Of a stretch of DNA of 64,000 bases, positions 56,096 through 64,000 are shown piece by piece (the stretch's first letter is position 1; each line of letters opens with the position of its first letter). A program made the translations under genes and the position numbers. This stretch comes from Alphaproteobacteria bacterium. GTDB taxonomy: Bacteria; Pseudomonadota; Alphaproteobacteria; Rhodobacterales; Rhodobacteraceae. The stretch is taken from contig JAUIIR010000003.1 in NCBI GenBank assembly GCA_030431485.1, positions 87,422 through 151,421 of the forward strand. The letters are read 5' to 3'. Under the pieces are notes generated by a model, which was not told the DNA's origin, did no database searches, and saw only the letters and a program-made list of their open reading frames with translations.

Positions 56096-56761
56096 ATGGA
56101 GCGTGAAGCCGATCTTTATCCGCATGTGAAAGCCTACCTTGAGGCGCAGGGATATACCGTGAAGGGCGAGGTCGGCGCTGTTGATCTGGTTGCACTTCGC
56201 GGCGACGAAGAGCCGCTGATCGTCGAGTTGAAGCTCAGGCTAAATCTGACGCTGTATCATCAGGCAGTCACACGACTGCGATTGACTGATCTTGTTTATA
56301 TAGCGGTCCTCAAACCCACGGGGCGTAGCGCCCGAAGGGCTTTGCGCGAGAATCGCATACTGTGTCGGCGATTGGGTTTGGGGTTCCTGACGGTGCGGGA
56401 AGACGGTGTGGTCGAAGCGCATTGCGACCCGGCCCCTTATGCGCCACGCCAGACCAAAGCCAAACGTGAAAAGCTTTTGCGTGAGTTCCACCGGCTGGAG
56501 GGAGACCCAAACGCGGGAGGCGCCACGCGTCATGGGATCGTGACGGCCTACCGGCAAGATGCGCTGCGCTGTGCGATTTATCTTGCCGAAACAGGAGCCG
56601 AGAAGGGCGCAATCGTTGCCAAGGCGACGGGTGTTGCAAACGCCACAACGCTGATGCGGGATAATCATTACGGCTGGTTTCGCAGAGTGGAGAAGGGTGT
56701 CTACGATTTGGCGCCCGAAGGACGACAGGGCTTGGCTGATTGGGGTGACATCCTGAGCTAG
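56096..56761 (+). CDS. DUF2161 protein with PD-(D/E)XK nuclease-like core
   Basis: A 221-aa protein. The N-terminal part shows a PD-(D/E)XK pattern: VDLVALRGDEEPLIVELKL with Asp30, Glu44 and Lys46 in the right spacing after a beta-hairpin, and RLRLTDLVYIAV following. The C-terminal third (from about residue 140) resembles a winged helix (GAIVAKATGVANATTLMRDNHYG). Annotated elsewhere as a putative phosphodiesterase; a DNA-processing role is inferred. Divergent from the TraB gene. Confidence 0.8.
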   Translation: MEREADLYPHVKAYLEAQGYTVKGEVGAVDLVALRGDEEPLIVELKLRLNLTLYHQAVTRLRLTDLVYIAVLKPTGRSARRALRENRILCRRLGLGFLTVREDGVVEAHCDPAPYAPRQTKAKREKLLREFHRLEGDPNAGGATRHGIVTAYRQDALRCAIYLAETGAEKGAIVAKATGVANATTLMRDNHYGWFRRVEKGVYDLAPEGRQGLADWGDILS

Positions 56762-56818
56762 GCTCGCGAGTTGCGCGTAAATCTTGTGCATCCGCAAGAA
56801 TATTGTGCAATTGTGCTT

Positions 56819-56862
56819 GGAGGTGGCGATGCAAAGCAACGAATAGGTTGCTTTGCGTTTTG
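56819..56862 (+). promoter_or_regulatory. Hairpin overlapping a five-codon mini-ORF upstream of the ABC importer
   Basis: GCAAAGCAAC (56831-56840) and GTTGCTTTGC (56847-56856) form a perfect 10-bp stem with a 6-nt loop, followed by GTTTTG. A ribosome site GGAGG (56819-56823) precedes ATG at 56829, encoding MQSNE and a stop at 56844-56846 inside the loop. It could be a terminator, an attenuator with leader peptide, or a chance overlap. Confidence 0.4.
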
Positions 56863-56912
56863 TTCGCCGTGGACCTGACGCAGTTTGACGCCGGTAAAAT
56901 GGGGATACTCAG

Positions 56913-57920
56913 ATGCTGAAAAAGACTCTCGCGGCGTTTGCCGCCACCTTGAGCCTTACAGGGGCTGCTTTCGCGCAAACGGATGTGCCGTTCGCTCTAG
57001 ACTGGAAATTCGAGGGGCCGGCCGCGCCGTACTTTGTCGCCATCGACAAAGGTCACTTTGAGGCTGCCGATCTTTCGGTCGAGATTTCGGCCGGGCAGGG
57101 ATCGCTCGACGCCATTCCGAAGGTTGCCACAGGGGCATTCCCGGTGGGTTTCGCGGATATCAACTCTTTGATCAAATTCCTGGATCAGAACCCGGGCGCT
57201 CCGGTGATCGCGGCCATGATGATCTACGACAAGCCGCCGTTTGCTATCATCGGACGTAAGTCGCTTGGGGTCGAAGCTCCCAAGGATCTCGAAGGCCGCG
57301 TTCTCGGTGCTCCGCCCCCCGATGGCGCTTGGGCGCAGTTCCCGGCCTTTGCTATTGCCAACGACCTTGACGTCGATGCCATTACGGTTGAGCCCGTTGG
57401 ATTCCCGACGCGTGAGCCGATGCTTGCCGAAGGCAATGTCGCCGCTGTTACGGGTTTTTCCTTTTCATCTTATCTCAACCTGGTGCGCCTTGGCGTTCCC
57501 GAGGACGACATTTCCACCATTCTGATGGCGGATCACGGCCTTGCTCTCTATGGAAACGCGGTCATCGTGAACACCGATTACGCGTCTGAGAACCCTGAGA
57601 TCATCAAAGGCTTCCTCGGGGCAATCGCCGCGGGTTGGAAAGATGCCATTGCTGATCCCGACGCGGCTATTGCCAGCCTGATCGAACGCAATCCGGCGGC
57701 TGACGCTGACCTGGAAGAACGCCGCTTGCAACTGGCTATAGACGCCAATGTTGCAACCGATTACGCGCTGGCAAATGGCATTGGTGGCATAGACGCGGAT
57801 CGCATGGCGCAGGCGCTTGAGCAGATTGCGCAAACTTACGAGTTCCAAAACACTCCGGACGTGAGCCTCTACTTCACAGACGCCTATCTGCCGGATGCTT
57901 CGGAGCGCATGCTGAAGTAA
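56913..57920 (+). CDS. NMT1/THI5-like ABC substrate-binding protein
   Basis: A 335-aa periplasmic protein with signal peptide 1-21 (ending AFA). The mature N-terminus VPFALDWKFEGPAAPYFVAIDKGHF is typical of NMT1/SsuA-type proteins that bind pyrimidine thiamine precursors, sulfonates, taurine or nitrate. Other landmarks: FPVGFADINSLIKFL and VIVNTDYASENPEIIKGFL. Followed by its ATPase (56 nt) and permease. Substrate not determined. Confidence 0.87.
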   Translation: MLKKTLAAFAATLSLTGAAFAQTDVPFALDWKFEGPAAPYFVAIDKGHFEAADLSVEISAGQGSLDAIPKVATGAFPVGFADINSLIKFLDQNPGAPVIAAMMIYDKPPFAIIGRKSLGVEAPKDLEGRVLGAPPPDGAWAQFPAFAIANDLDVDAITVEPVGFPTREPMLAEGNVAAVTGFSFSSYLNLVRLGVPEDDISTILMADHGLALYGNAVIVNTDYASENPEIIKGFLGAIAAGWKDAIADPDAAIASLIERNPAADADLEERRLQLAIDANVATDYALANGIGGIDADRMAQALEQIAQTYEFQNTPDVSLYFTDAYLPDASERMLK

Positions 57921-57976
57921 TTTGGATAAACGGGCTGGCCGTTTCATTCGGCCAGCTTATAAGTCAGGCGGTCGAC

Positions 57977-58777
57977 GTGTCGAAAAATCTTATCGAAATC
58001 AAAGGCGTGCGCCATGCCTATCACACAAAGGACGGGCCGCTCCCGGTTCTTGACGGACTTGAGTTGAGTGTGCCTGAAGGCGGTTTCGCAGCCGTGGTTG
58101 GCCCGTCTGGATGTGGGAAGTCGACGTTGACCCGGCTAGTTGCTGGCCTGATGAAACCCGACTATGGAGAGGTCTGGCTTCACGGAGAGTTGGTCAAGGG
58201 GCCAAAGTCGATCGTCGGGATGGCATTTCAGAACCCTGTTCTGCTGGAATGGCGCACGATCTTGCAGAACGTCATGCTGCCTCTCGAAATTGTACCAACG
58301 AAGATGTCGAAGCGTGATCAGGAAGAGCGCGCCCGCAAGCTTTTGGCTCTGGTTGGTCTTGAAGGGTTTGAAGACAAGCGCCCCAGCGAATTGTCTGGCG
58401 GCATGCGGCAACGTGCATCTTTGTGCCGGTCCATCGTGCATAAACCGGAAGTTCTCATCCTTGACGAGCCTTTCGGCGCATTGGACGCATTTACCCGCGA
58501 GGACCTTTGGCAAACAATGCACAAAGTCAAAGCAGAGGAACCGTTCACGGGCGTGCTGATCACGCATGACTTGCGTGAATCGATTTTCCTGGCGGATCAG
58601 GTGGTTGTTTTGTCAGGCCGGCCTGCAAAGACGCAATACGTGATGGATGTCCATCTCAAAGGACAGCGTGACATTGAACACCTCTACACGCCTGAATCAG
58701 CTGAAGCGCTGAATATTCTGCGACACCAAATCCAGATCGCGCAGGGGCGGACGGATCACAAAGAGGCCGTCCAATGA
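57977..58777 (+). CDS. ABC importer ATP-binding protein (SsuB/TauB/ThiZ-like)
   Basis: A 266-aa ATPase beginning at GTG 57977. Walker A GPSGCGKSTL, signature LSGGMRQRASLCRS, Walker B VLILDEPFGALD and the switch in VLITHDLRES are all present. The tail is the short nitrate/sulfonate/taurine-type. Overlaps the permease by 4 nt. Confidence 0.92.
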   Translation: MSKNLIEIKGVRHAYHTKDGPLPVLDGLELSVPEGGFAAVVGPSGCGKSTLTRLVAGLMKPDYGEVWLHGELVKGPKSIVGMAFQNPVLLEWRTILQNVMLPLEIVPTKMSKRDQEERARKLLALVGLEGFEDKRPSELSGGMRQRASLCRSIVHKPEVLILDEPFGALDAFTREDLWQTMHKVKAEEPFTGVLITHDLRESIFLADQVVVLSGRPAKTQYVMDVHLKGQRDIEHLYTPESAEALNILRHQIQIAQGRTDHKEAVQ

Positions 58778-59538
58778 CTCTACGCACTATCCTTGTTCCG
58801 GTTGCGGCGATCCTGATCTTCGGTTTGCTTTGGGAGCTTTTGGTCTGGGCCAACGGCTGGCCAAACTATGTGATGGCCTCGCCCTCTGACCTGCCGCCGG
58901 CTTATGCGCGCTACTGGGAGCTTTTCATAGTGATGGGGTGGCAGACGCTGTGGCGCACGGTTGTGGGTTTGGTGCTCGCAATCATTTTCGGCGTGTTTTT
59001 GGGTATGATCATGGGGTTCTCGCGTTTGATGCGCGACGCACTTTATCCGCTGCTGGTGGGTTTTAATGCCATTCCAAAGGCAACGGTGGTGCCGATTGTC
59101 GCTTTGCTTTTTGTCGGCGATCACAACTTTAACACGGTGTTGATCGCCTTCATGATCTCCTTTTTTCCCATAGCCGTGTCAGTCTCTATCGGTCTTAGCA
59201 CTTTGGAGCCGGAATACCGTGATATTCTGCGGTCGTTGGGGGCATCTCGTACCACGATTTTCTGGAAGATCGCCCTTCCAAAGACTCTGCCCGAGTTTTT
59301 CGGGGCTTTGAAAGTCGCGGTCACCCTGGCCTTCATTGGCACAAATCTTATGGAAATCGTGTCGCCACATGGGCGGGGACTTGGTGCATTGTTTGACTCG
59401 GGCAAAACCAACTCGGATTATCCGCTCATGTTCGCTGTTCTCATCGCCTTGGCGCTGATGGGGATCGTGCTTTATTACGTCGTCGTGGCTTTGGAAAAGA
59501 TATTCGCGGGTTGGGCTGAGCGCTCTCCAAGCTATTAA
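58774..59538 (+). CDS. ABC importer permease (SsuC/ThiX-like)
   Basis: A 254-aa inner-membrane permease with six helices. The EAA loop reads YRDILRSLGASRTTIFWKIALPKTLP, the BPD_transp_1 hallmark. It pairs with the ATPase whose gene it overlaps. Last gene before the groESL promoter. Confidence 0.92.
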   Translation: MTLRTILVPVAAILIFGLLWELLVWANGWPNYVMASPSDLPPAYARYWELFIVMGWQTLWRTVVGLVLAIIFGVFLGMIMGFSRLMRDALYPLLVGFNAIPKATVVPIVALLFVGDHNFNTVLIAFMISFFPIAVSVSIGLSTLEPEYRDILRSLGASRTTIFWKIALPKTLPEFFGALKVAVTLAFIGTNLMEIVSPHGRGLGALFDSGKTNSDYPLMFAVLIALALMGIVLYYVVVALEKIFAGWAERSPSY

Positions 59539-59590
59539 GCCCCACGCCACAAGCACAAGACGAACCGCAAAAATTTTCCTGAGTTCAATG

Positions 59591-59619
59591 TTGACTCACA
59601 TAAATGGCATGCCTAGTTA
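59591..59619 (+). promoter_or_regulatory. Candidate groES promoter
   Basis: TTGACT (59591-59596) and TAGTTA (59614-59619) are 17 nt apart, just upstream of the CIRCE-like repeat. This fits a vegetative promoter repressed by HrcA rather than a heat-shock-sigma promoter. Confidence 0.65.
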
Positions 59620-59626
59620 TCCGCCG

Positions 59627-59653
59627 TCAGCACTCGACAAGAGAGAGTGACAA
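59627..59653. promoter_or_regulatory. CIRCE-like HrcA operator before groES
   Basis: TCAGCACTC - 9 nt - GAGTGACAA matches the CIRCE consensus TTAGCACTC-N9-GAGTGCTAA at 8/9 and 7/9 positions. It lies just after the -10 box and would be transcribed in the leader, as is usual. HrcA itself is not in the window. Confidence 0.85.
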
Positions 59654-59710
59654 CAGTCCTTCGGGGAGCGAGGGGCTTTAGTGAAAACCTTTGAGCAAGG
59701 AGACTCGAAG

Positions 59711-60022
59711 ATGGCATTCAAACCGCTTCATGACCGCGTGCTGGTCCGTCGTGTTGAAAGCGACGAAAAAACTGCTGGTGGCCTGATCATTCCAGATAGC
59801 GCCAAAGAAAAGCCGGCAGAAGGCGTGGTTGTTGCGTGTGGCGAAGGCGCGCGCAAAGACAGTGGCGAGCTGATCGAGATGGCTGTCTCGGAAGGCGATA
59901 AGATCCTTTTCGGCAAGTGGTCGGGCACGGAAGTGACGGTCAATGGCGAAGAACTCCTCATCATGAAGGAGTCGGACATCCTCGGCATCATCACAGACGA
60001 CGCAGCCGCAAAAGCTGCCTGA
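59711..60022 (+). CDS. groES: Co-chaperonin GroES
   Basis: Lid of the GroEL folding chamber. The 103-aa protein begins [20 protein letters not shown] at 59711 behind AAGGAG; a frame start at 59681 is not supported. The mobile loop region ([17 protein letters not shown]) and the end [12 protein letters not shown] are normal. Confidence 0.96.
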   Translation: MAFKPLHDRVLVRRVESDEKTAGGLIIPDSAKEKPAEGVVVACGEGARKDSGELIEMAVSEGDKILFGKWSGTEVTVNGEELLIMKESDILGIITDDAAAKAA

Positions 60023-60064
60023 ACGCCTGTCTTGATCGCAAACGAAACACTCTGACTAGATTAG

Positions 60065-61720
<1,656 letters not shown>

Positions 61721-61771
61721 TCATCGGATGTCCTCCTGGACATCTGTCAGCCCAAGCTGATAATTTCGAGC

Positions 61772-61800
61772 AAAGGCGCCTTCGGGCGCCTTTGTTTTTT
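61772..61800 (+). terminator. Rho-independent terminator after groEL
   Basis: AAAGGCGCC (61772-61780) and GGCGCCTTT (61785-61793) form a perfect 9-bp stem with a TTCG loop, followed by GTTTTTT. A textbook terminator for the groESL operon. Confidence 0.92.
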
Positions 61801-61911
61801 CGGGGCTTCAGTTTGCCGATTTCAAAACAGATCAGCCCGCCGTTCAGTACTTTGACGTGATTGCCGGAAATGGTGTCTGGCAACTGCTTCCGCGACGCGT
61901 TAGCCAATTGC

Positions 61912-62766
61912 ATGCGCATAATCATGCTAACCCTCCTGACCTTGATCGCCTTTGCCTCGAACTCGATCCTAAATCGTGTGGCATTGGCGAATGGCGATAT
62001 TGATGCACTTGCATTCGGTGTCGTGCGGCTATGTGCCGGGGCCGTTATGCTGGCTGTTCTGGTGATGATGCGAGATCGACATGTGACCTTGGGAGGGACC
62101 GGTCGGTCGGTGGGTGTGTTCTCGCTGCTGGTCTACATCTTCGGCTTCTCACTTGCATATGAAAGCCTTGATGCCGGTCTCGGCGCTCTGATCCTCTTTG
62201 GTCTTGTTCAAATCACCATGTTCACGGGCGCTTTGATCACTGGCGAACGCCCATCTGCGCGCCGGTGTGCGGGGGCATTTGTCGCGTTTGGGGGACTGGT
62301 CTGGCTGCTGTGGCCGGGTCACTCTGCCGCGCCGAGTTTGTGGCATTCGACGCTGATGGCGATTGCCGGTGTCGCATGGGGTATCTACTCGCTAAACGGG
62401 CGCGGGACCTCGGATGCTTTGGGGGCGACGGCCGCAAATTTCTGTATTTCCGCTGCAATTGCAGGAATCGGAGCGGCTCTGGCGGTGGTCCTTTTCGGAG
62501 GAATTGATTTTGCGTCCGCGAGCCTGTTCGGTATCGCGATGGCAATCCTCGCTGGAGCGGTGACTTCGGGTATTGGCTATTCCTTGTGGTATACGGTATT
62601 GCCACATCTCCGCGGCAGCACCGCTGCTGTCACACAATTGACTGTCCCGGTGATCGCGATCGCAGGGGGGGCGGTGCTGTTGTCGGAAACTGTCACGTCG
62701 CGGCTGATCGTGGCAGCCTTGCTTGTACTTGGCGGGGTATTGATGGCCGTTACATCGCGCAGGTAG
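61912..62766 (+). CDS. EamA/DMT transporter downstream of groEL
   Basis: A 284-aa membrane protein with ten helices in two EamA repeats (SILNRVALANGDIDALAF; LGALILFGLVQITMFTGALI; GYSLWYTVLPHLRGSTAAV). Start taken at ATG 61912; 61870, 61924 or a TTG at 61861 are alternatives and none has a clear ribosome site. Substrate unknown. Confidence 0.83.
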   Translation: MRIIMLTLLTLIAFASNSILNRVALANGDIDALAFGVVRLCAGAVMLAVLVMMRDRHVTLGGTGRSVGVFSLLVYIFGFSLAYESLDAGLGALILFGLVQITMFTGALITGERPSARRCAGAFVAFGGLVWLLWPGHSAAPSLWHSTLMAIAGVAWGIYSLNGRGTSDALGATAANFCISAAIAGIGAALAVVLFGGIDFASASLFGIAMAILAGAVTSGIGYSLWYTVLPHLRGSTAAVTQLTVPVIAIAGGAVLLSETVTSRLIVAALLVLGGVLMAVTSRR

Positions 62767-62805
62767 GCTCTTCCGTAAGCGTTCATCACAGCGTATCTGA
62801 AGGTC

Positions 62806-63585
62806 ATGTTTCGTCAGCTTGTTCTTTTTCTTGCCCCAGTTCTCGCTGTCCTGTCCGCGGCTCCCGCGCGGGCGGACTGTGTGGTGCTCCTTCATGGTCT
62901 CGCGCGGACAGAGACCTCTTTTGCATTGATGCAGACAGTTCTTGAGGCCAAAGGATACACCGCCAAGGCCCCGGGCTATCCGTCAACGACCGCGCGCATT
63001 CAGACGTTGGTGGAAGAAACGCTGCCGACTGCAATTGAGAATTGCGGCAAGGATCGCGTGCACTTTGTCACTCACTCAATGGGCGGCATCCTGTTGCGGT
63101 TTTGGCTCAAGGACCATCGTCCACCCAATCTGGGGCGCGTCGTGATGCTTGCACCGCCAAATCAGGGCAGCGAACTGGTCGATGAATTGGGGGGACTGGA
63201 GCTTTTTGAATGGGTCAACGGACCGGCTGGCCTACAACTCGGGACGTCGCCTGATGGGGTGCCAAAGTCACTTCCACCGGTCGATTTCGAATTGGGTGTG
63301 ATTGCTGGTACGCGTTCGCTCAATCCAATTTTTTCGAACATCATTCCCGGACCCGATGATGGCAAAGTATCAGTCGCCTCGACAAAGGTTGAGGGCATGC
63401 GGGCCCATCTGACGTTGCCGGTCACGCATACTTTTATCATGCAATCGCCTGCCGTTATTGCGCAGGTCGATCTGTTCCTGCGCACTGGACGCTTTGACCC
63501 GGAGCTGGATTGGACCGACGCGATCAATTCCGAGGAATTGAAATGCATGCTCGGCCTTTGTCCGGAGTCCACGGATGAGCCTTGA
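62806..63585 (+). CDS. Secreted alpha/beta hydrolase, lipase-like
   Basis: A 259-aa protein with signal peptide 1-23 (ending ARA before DC). [14 protein letters not shown] holds the oxyanion HG, and the nucleophile elbow is [12 protein letters not shown]. Similar in look to small triacylglycerol lipases/PGAP1-like hydrolases. A Cys near each end of the mature protein (residues ~25, and two in [11 protein letters not shown]) could form disulfides. Overlaps the next gene by 11 nt. Confidence 0.83.
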   Translation: MFRQLVLFLAPVLAVLSAAPARADCVVLLHGLARTETSFALMQTVLEAKGYTAKAPGYPSTTARIQTLVEETLPTAIENCGKDRVHFVTHSMGGILLRFWLKDHRPPNLGRVVMLAPPNQGSELVDELGGLELFEWVNGPAGLQLGTSPDGVPKSLPPVDFELGVIAGTRSLNPIFSNIIPGPDDGKVSVASTKVEGMRAHLTLPVTHTFIMQSPAVIAQVDLFLRTGRFDPELDWTDAINSEELKCMLGLCPESTDEP

Positions 63586-64000
63586 GTGCACGCTTGTCGG
63601 AGCACAGGCGCTAACGCCGGAGGGGTGGTCAGAGGCCCCGGTCTCAATATCGCAAGGAAACCTTCAGGCGACTGCGGAGGGCCGTCAGGTTGATCTGTCT
63701 GGCTATCTGGTTTTGCCCGGTATTGTCGATCCTCATGGCGATGGGTTCGAGCGCCACATGGCACCTCGACGCGGCGCATTGCGCGAAGCTGAACATGGCG
63801 TTGTCGCAGCCGCTTCGGAACTGGCTGCCAACGGGATAACTACGGCTGTGCTGGCACAATTCTTCTCGTGGGAAGGGGGCATGCGTGGCCCGGATTTTGC
63901 CGAGCATGTGTTCGAAAGCGTTTCTGTTGTCCGGGATGCGATTGCGGTCGATATGCGGCTGCAATTGCGTCTTGAAACGCATCTGTTGGATGAATTTGCC
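63575..64000 (+). CDS. PhnM-like amidohydrolase, N-terminal part (cut by window edge)
   Basis: The first 142 residues of an amidohydrolase-superfamily protein. ATG at 63575 overlaps the lipase-like gene by 11 nt. The metal-binding beta-1 segment reads [22 protein letters not shown], close to PhnM (alpha-D-ribose 1-methylphosphonate 5-triphosphate diphosphatase), which has a HxD-type motif; here it is HGD. No other C-P lyase genes are visible in the window. Confidence 0.75.
   Translation, partial: MSLECTLVGAQALTPEGWSEAPVSISQGNLQATAEGRQVDLSGYLVLPGIVDPHGDGFERHMAPRRGALREAEHGVVAAASELAANGITTAVLAQFFSWEGGMRGPDFAEHVFESVSVVRDAIAVDMRLQLRLETHLLDEFA

Noticed and set aside
56865-56912. Possible TPP riboswitch before the NMT1-type importer
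   Set aside because: ACCTGA and a later GGGGA-like stretch resemble the 3' half, but the essential CUGAGA box and its helix are absent upstream.

Overview
The window looks like chromosomal core DNA of an alphaproteobacterium, most likely a marine member of the Rhodobacteraceae (Roseobacter group). Pointers are the moderately high GC, the conserved alphaproteobacterial run rpoZ - rsh - DUF2062 - pdxJ - acpS - lepB - rnc - era - recO, a MipZ-type division ATPase, a zinc-free L31, a type I GroESL operon with a CIRCE-like element, and small families common in that group (DUF1491, DUF2161, DUF3429, GlsB/YeaQ). No rRNA, tRNA, CRISPR array, prophage or insertion sequence was recognised. Genes are packed tightly, with many 1-11 nt overlaps.

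Layout. (1) 1-5.1 kb: polyamine uptake and use (PotA-like ATPase cut by the window edge, PotF-like binding protein, GntR regulator, class III aminotransferase), with a shared palindromic operator candidate, then a second FadR-type regulator. (2) 5.1-17.6 kb, all minus strand: moaE, moaD, pgsA, recO, DUF1491, era, a DMT exporter, rnc, lepB, acpS, a membrane-anchored hydrolase, pdxJ, DUF2062, rsh, rpoZ and folK. (3) 17.7-28 kb: NYN protein, VTT membrane protein, MFS transporter, cytochrome c, ispH, DEAD-box helicase, LysE exporter, DUF3429, methyltransferase, rnhA, TRIC-like channel and a MalY-like aminotransferase. (4) 28-30.5 kb: an active peptide deformylase, a catalytically degenerate deformylase, fmt, and two small stress-type membrane proteins. 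(5) 30.5-35 kb: UspA, SulP, a xi-class glutathione transferase and a degenerate receiver protein. (6) 35-42 kb: smc, a polytopic membrane protein behind a tandem ATTC-N8-GAAT operator pair, an HpaI-like aldolase and MipZ. (7) 42-52.5 kb: a translation super-cluster on the minus strand (ffh, five tandem GNAT acetyltransferases, chorismate mutase, rpsP, an outer-membrane MipA-like protein, rimM, sulfotransferase-like, unknown, trmD, EthD, rplS, rpmE). (8) 52.5-64 kb: azoreductase with a divergent LysR regulator, two DMT exporters, a TraB/GumN lipoprotein, a DUF2161 nuclease-like protein, an NMT1-type ABC importer, groES-groEL, a secreted lipase-like protein and the start of a PhnM-like amidohydrolase.

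The strongest unexplained signals are the duplicated ATTC-N8-GAAT sites before the membrane protein at 38.8 kb (a pattern associated with persulfide-sensing ArsR repressors), the five-gene GNAT array fused into the ffh-rpsP transcription unit, a deformylase paralogue that has lost both its metal-ligand Cys and its catalytic Glu next to a normal one, and a receiver domain lacking its acidic pocket. Everything here comes from reading the sequence; no database search was run.
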